Assembly: GCA_902805475.1 (NCBI GenBank)
Contig: CADCSX010000007.1
Coordinates: 1,302,001-1,366,000 of the forward strand
Length of the DNA: 64,000 nucleotides
Source of the DNA: Entonaema liquescens
Lineage: Eukaryota; Ascomycota; Sordariomycetes; Xylariales; Xylariaceae
Direction of reading: 5' to 3'
A model generated the notes under the pieces. The model saw only the letters and a program-made list of their open reading frames with translations, had not been told where the DNA came from and did not search any database. A program made the translations under genes and the position numbers. Below, one piece after another: positions 58,692 through 64,000 of this stretch (positions within the stretch are counted from its first letter, which is position 1; the number at the start of each line of letters is the position of its first letter).

Positions 58692-59285
58692 AGTTCCTCA
58701 CTTTACAAACGTTGTGTGGGGATACTATTATTCAGAAGGGCTGGCGTCTTAATAGATTTCAACTCTATGGATTTCAACTTTGTCGCATGCGAAAAAACAA
58801 TTACGGATTAGATGCGGACATTTTTCTTTATCGATAAGTAGATGAAGATCCAGGGTATCTGATTGTGACGTCGAGGTGTTCCGATAACAACCTAATATGC
58901 CCCGCTATTGTATGTACCTAAGCCAATAAGTACCTAGGCGAGGGGTTGTCTATTAGGTCCCAGCCACTTGGAGCATTTGTAAATGAATCTGACAAGGATT
59001 CGCGAGAACGCGTTTTGTAAATGGTGGCTCGCGCGTCGCGTCTCTCACTAAAGTGGAAAGATCCCTTAAAATTAGGTACATACCGTTTAATTGATACCAA
59101 TTGATTCAGTTGATTTACTCCGTACCTCCACATTTGCACACATTTACACACATTTACACAGAATCCCTCTTCCACATAATCCATTCAAACACTATACTGT
59201 CTACACCTTCTTCCTCTCAAAGTCTGGACATGGTTTATTCCTTGTAGCATATTATCCAACGCCCCATCTTGCCTCCTTAGTTAAA
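58692..59285. other. Divergent promoter, PPR gene / POL1
   Basis: 594 bp shared by two start codons. Besides the MCB cluster it holds an ACACATTTAC decamer repeated near 59133-59160 and a pyrimidine-rich stretch just before POL1, the likely transcription start area. Confidence 0.5.
59008..59041. promoter_or_regulatory. MCB box (ACGCGT) and nearby CGCGT copies, POL1 promoter
   Basis: ACGCGT at 59008-59013 is a perfect MluI cell-cycle box. A second cluster, GCGCGTCGCGT, covers 59031-59041. They lie 245-280 bp before the POL1 ATG. MBF (Swi6 with an Mbp1-type partner) uses such boxes to switch on DNA-replication genes at G1/S, so the placement is as expected for POL1. Confidence 0.65.
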
Positions 59286-62200
59286 ATGTCCAAGTCACTG
59301 AGCAAGCGGAACAAGCTTGCCGAGCTAAGGGCCTTGCGCGCTGCTGGTAAGAAGGCTTACGACTCTTACGAAGTCCAAGAAGAACAAGACCTTTACGAGG
59401 AAGTCGATGAAAATCAATATAAAAAGATCGTTCGCGACCGCCTGAACCAAGACGACTTCGTCGTTGACGACAATGGCGAGGGTTATGCTGACGACGGACG
59501 AGAGGAATGGGACCGAGTACGTAATTATGAATCTGAGAGTGAGGACGAGGCACTACTTGGAGGAAAGCCTCGCAAGTCAGGTATTAAAGATCCATGATAT
59601 TTATATTGTTAACGTATGCCCGTATACTTATACCCCTACTAGATAAGAAGAAGCGCGACGAAGAAAAGGCAAAACGGGATGCCAATGACCGTGACATCAG
59701 TGAATATTTTATGAAGGGTCAAGCTACCACCCAACAAAAACCAAAGGTACGACTCGATCCTGTACTTAGTTTTTTTCCCCCAGGGCTGACGTTAGTTAGG
59801 TCATAAAAACCGAAGACGATGAAAGGTTTTTAGCAGACCTGTTAGGCGAGGTTGATGCAAACATACCTGCTCCAGCATCACGGGCTCCGAAACGACATCG
59901 ATCACCCGAGCGACGGCGAGCCCGTGTTCTTTCTCCCGTCCGGGGAAATAGACAACCAGCTACCAAGAAAGCGAGACTAAGCGAAGAACGGTCATCCCCA
60001 GCGCCCCAAGCACAAGAGTCTTCTGTTGAAGACGACGGATATCTCCCACCTATGGATGATGATGATCTACCACCAACGGCCGACATACTTATGAGCGATT
60101 CCGTTCCCATTCCCTCTTCTCCCACAGCAAAGGTCGCCGCACGAAAGACCCAGGTTAAGGCCGAGCCCGTGGAAGAGGAAGACGAAGAGATGATGGAAGT
60201 CTCACATGCCGGGACGATTAATACTGCTAGCGTAAACTTGTCTGCCTCGCGACCTATTAAGAAGCTGATCAAACCTGATCCATACCCTACTCCTGCTAGC
60301 TCATCCCCAACGAAAGCTACCGAAGCCGACATTGATTCATCGTCGTGGAACGATCTCACAAATAAGCTAAATGTTGTTAGCAGCTCCCCTGCTGACACCC
60401 GAAGCATCGGCAAAATCGATTATAAGGATGCTATCGAGGAGGACGGCAGCCTTAATGTGTTCTGGACTGACTATACGGAAGTCAACGGCTCGCTCTGCTT
60501 ATTCGGCAAAGTTCTGAACAAGAAAACAAACACTTATGTGAGCTGCTTTATTAAAGTTGACAATATTTTGAGGAACTTGTTCTTCCTACCTCGCCAATAT
60601 CGTCAAAAGAACGGGCAGGATACAAGTGAAGAAATAGAAATGACGGATGTCTACTCAGAAGTAGACGAAATTATGACTAAAATGAAGGTCGATATGCACA
60701 AGATAAAGCCCTCTACCAGAAAGTACGCTTTCGAGCTCCCCGGCATCCCAAAGGAAGGACAGTATCTAAAATTATTATATCCCTACACAAGTAAGTTGAA
60801 TACGACGTTTTATTCCTATGTGAATATATGCTAATGTCAAATAGAACCTCAAATTAACCCAGAGACAACTGGTGAGACCTTCTCTCACGTTTTCGGTACC
60901 AACACTGCATTGTTCGAGCAGTTCGTGTTGTGGAAGAACATCATGGGACCATGCTGGCTTAAGATAAAGGATGCCGACTTCGGTTCTATCAAGAACGCTT
61001 CTCATGCTAAACTCGAGGTCCTTGTCAACGACCCTGATACAGTCTCCTCCATGAGCGATTCCGACAATTTGGATGCACCTCCTTTGACTCTGATGAGTGT
61101 TGCTATGCGGACCATTTTCAACGCTAAAGACAACAAACAGGAGATACTTGCGATAAGCGCTCGTATCTATGAGAATGTCTTGCTTAGTGACACTACGCCT
61201 GCAGAAAAGCTTCCCTCAAGGACATTTACGTTGATGAGGCCGAGTGGATCAGCGTTCCCTCTGGGTTTCGATAAATTGGCGATGGGCAGGAAAAAGGCCT
61301 TCATCAAGTTGGTCAAGCAGGAGTCAGAGATGCTGTCTTTTTTCTTGGCGCAAATCGACCTTATCGACCCCGATGTAATCCTTGGCCACCAATTAGAAGG
61401 TGTCGACTATAGTATCTTGTTGAATCGATTGCACGAGAAGAAGACACCACAGTGGTCACGGCTTGGGCGGTTGCGCAGAGCAGCGTGGCCAACATCTATA
61501 GGGAAAACCGGCGGTAATGTATTTGCGGAACGCCAGCTTATGTCTGGTCGCCTCCTGTGTGACCTCGCCAATGATGCTGGCAAGTCTGTCATGTATAAGT
61601 GCCAGTCTTGGAGTTTGACAGAAATGTGCAATATCTATCTCGGTGGAGATGTCCATAGACGAGATTTCGACAACGAGGCTGCTCTGAAGACATGGGCATC
61701 GGACAAGTCAGGCCTAATGGACTATATAACTCATATGGAAGCAGATACATACTTCATCGCCGCTCTTGCTTTGAGTACGCAGATGCTGCCTTTAACTAAG
61801 GTTTTGACGAATTTAGCAGGAAACTCGTGGGCTCGAACGTTAACAGGTACTCGAGCCGAACGCAACGAGTACATTTTGTTGCACGAGTTTCACCGTAATA
61901 AGTACATCTGCCCCGACAAGCAGTTTTTCAAGGGACGACCCAAAGCCGAAGAGGAGAACAATGAAGAAGAGGCTACAGACAGTAAAAAGAAGGATAAATA
62001 CAAGGGTGGTCTCGTCTTTGAGCCAGAGAAGGGACTATACGACAAGTTTGTGTTGGTTATGGATTTCAACTCCCTCTACCCTTCCATTATCCAAGAGTTC
62101 AACATCTGCTTCACAACAGTTGAACGAAGCTCACTTGTAAGCCCACCCATATTATGTTCATGTAAACCATTCACTAACACGGAGCAGTCGAATGATGAGG

Positions 62201-63953
62201 ATGCTGTACCGGAAGTTCCAACACAACAGGAACAAGGCATATTGCCAAGACTTATCGCGACTCTGGTTAGTCGACGACGATCAGTCAAATCACTCATGAA
62301 GGATAAGAACGCTACACCTGAGCAGCTTGCCACATGGGATATTAAACAACTTGCTTTAAAGTTGACAGCCAATTCTATGTATGGCTGTCTAGGATACACC
62401 AAGTCTCGTTTCTATGCAAGACCTCTTGCCATCCTTACGACGTACAAAGGTCGTGAGATCCTTCGAAGTACTAAAGAGCTCGCCGAGTCGAAGTCTCTCC
62501 AAGTTATTTACGGTGATACCGATTCCGTCATGATCAACGCTAACGTGGAATCGGTCGCGGACGCGCTCAAGGTCGGCCAAGAGTTTAAGAAGGCTGTTAA
62601 CGAGCGATACCGTCTTTTAGAGATCGATATCGATAACGTATTCAGACGCATCCTGTTACAGGCCAAGAAGAAGTATGCGGCTATCAATCTTGTAGAAGTA
62701 CCTGGCGGCAAGTTCATTGAAAAGATGGAAGTAAAGGGTCTTGACATGAAGCGCAGAGAATACTGTGCTCTGTCGAAAGAGATTTCTTCCCGTCTCCTTA
62801 ACGAAATCCTATCTGGCGACGAGACCGAAGTTTCCGTTCAACGCATACACGAATATCTGCGCGAGGTCGCAGGCAAAATGCGAGAGCACGCTGTTCCCGT
62901 CCCAAAATATATCATCTATACACAACTAGGCAAGGCGCCAAAAGAATATCCGAATGCGGACTCGATGCCACAGGTCCAGGTTGCTCTTCGAGAAATTGCA
63001 CGAGGCAAGAATGTCCGTCGTGGAGATGTCATCTCGTACGTCGTGACCGGAGATAGCAAGTCGACCTCTGAGCCTGTGGCAAAGCGCGCGTACACGCCAC
63101 AAGATGTAACGAAGCCTGATTCCGGCCTCAAAGTGGACGTAGAGTGGTATATTGGCAAACAAATCTTCCCGCCTGTCGAGCGTCTCTGCGCCAACATCAC
63201 TGGAACATCAACCTCACAACTCGCCGAGCAGCTAGGCCTCGACATTCGCCGTTATGCAAACAACTCAACTTTTAATCAGTCAGGATCTAATGACCATGAG
63301 ATCCACCCACTAGAATCCCAGATCCCTGACGAGGTTCGCTTCCGCGATTGCGCTCGCCTGTCATTACGCTGTCGGAAGTGCAAAGCCTCGGCGCCCTTCG
63401 AAGGCTTGCTGTCCTCAGAGCAGCCTGAAAATCGCGTTACGCCTCAAGGGATCGCATGCCCGTCATGCTCGGCACTCATCCCCAATCTTAGCATCGTGGC
63501 ACAGGTCGAGCGGGCCGTCCGTAACGAGACGGCGCGATACTACGAGGCATGGTTGGTGTGCGATGACGCATCATGCGGCAACCGCACGCGCCAGATGTCC
63601 GTCTACGGCACGCGGTGCATGGGTCCGAAGGGTCTGGCGTCGGGCTGCCTCGGCCGCATGCGCTATGAGTATAGTGAGCGCGACGTCTATAACCAGCTTG
63701 TGTACTTCGCGTCTCTGTGGGACGTGGACAAGGCCAAAGCCAAGGCGAGCTCTGGTGCTACCGGCCTAGGCGGGCAAGGTAATGCCGGCAGCTTGAATGC
63801 AGCTGAAAAGACAGGGTTATTGCTCTCGCGGAGCACAATCGTCTCCGCTTTAGTACTGTCAAGAGTGTTGTTGATAAATACCTCGATAAGTGTGGGCGCC
63901 AGTGGGTTGCGATGGACACGTTATTCGGGAAGTTGGGATTCACGGCTGCTTAG
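59286..63953 (+). CDS. POL1: DNA polymerase alpha catalytic subunit, with one frame break near the end
   Basis: Family B polymerase that extends RNA primers with primase to start replication. Exons 59286-59580, 59643-59746, 59800-60790, 60845-62136 and 62188-63953; about 1482 aa if the late break is repaired. The N-terminal region is acidic and disordered, with RDISEYF and the DERFLADLLGEVD motif typical of Pol1. Polymerase motifs: A, DFNSLYPSIIQEFNICF (about 869); B, KLTANSMYGCLGY (952); C, YGDTDS (1002-1007). The C-terminal zinc part has CRKCKASAPFEG and CPSC, then CDDASC and later cysteines. After SLNAAEKTG the frame runs out of register. The conserved end, ALAEHNRLRFSTVKSVV to DTLFGKLGF, continues one base off with a TAG at 63951-63953. 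One extra base in GGG at 63814-63816 restores it. An AAG-ending intron 63755-63810 is a weaker alternative. Confidence 0.94.
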
Positions 63954-64000
63954 GCCTATTCATTGGCTGCTACTAAGGGGGTATGGTAGTAAATACGTAT

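Noticed and set aside
63779..63810. 32-bp GT-AAG intron in POL1
   Set aside because: It restores the frame but is shorter than any other intron here (minimum about 48 bp); a missing G or the 56-bp variant is more plausible.

Overview
The window is nuclear DNA of a filamentous ascomycete, most likely a sordariomycete. Short spliceosomal introns (about 48-130 bp), a velvet-family regulator, a 2EXR protein, a DUF1770 protein, a PL20 polysaccharide lyase and an extremely AT-rich RIP-like block at the left edge all point that way. The species cannot be read from the sequence. I rebuilt 20 protein genes by joining exons; all exon coordinates below come from reading splice sites and reading frame by eye.

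Layout. 1-425 is an almost pure A/T block. 0.7-21.2 kb is a gene-rich, mainly housekeeping segment: TTI1 (PIKK chaperone), an amino-acid permease, a 2EXR protein, an Ark1/Prk1-type kinase, the endosomal Na+/H+ exchanger NHX1 and a SUT-type sugar transporter. 21.2-38.9 kb is gene-poor and accessory in character. It holds a secreted PL20 lyase, two small secreted proteins and a hydrophilic stress-type protein preceded by twin CRE palindromes. A 9.7 kb interval without a supportable gene then leads up to a VelC-like velvet regulator. 40-64 kb is again dense and conserved: pyruvate dehydrogenase E1-alpha (PDA1), prephenate dehydratase (PHA2), translation release factor eRF1 (SUP45), a WHIM-type chromatin protein, a DUF1770 protein, an unrecognised 539-aa protein, a mitochondrial PPR protein and DNA polymerase alpha (POL1).

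Most notable observation. The eRF1 stop is UGA followed by C, the leakiest tetranucleotide class, and an apparent intron starts three bases later. Unspliced, a second in-frame UGA follows at once. Spliced, the same frame runs on for 85 Pro/Ala-rich codons. The gene that terminates translation may therefore carry a splicing-dependent readthrough extension of itself. PDA1 also has a donor site overlapping its stop codon, with a strong acceptor downstream.

Caveats. NHX1 and POL1 each contain one frame break that a single extra G in a GGG run would repair. Because POL1 is essential, base-calling errors in the assembly are more likely than gene loss. Assignments rest on recognising family motifs; no database search was possible.
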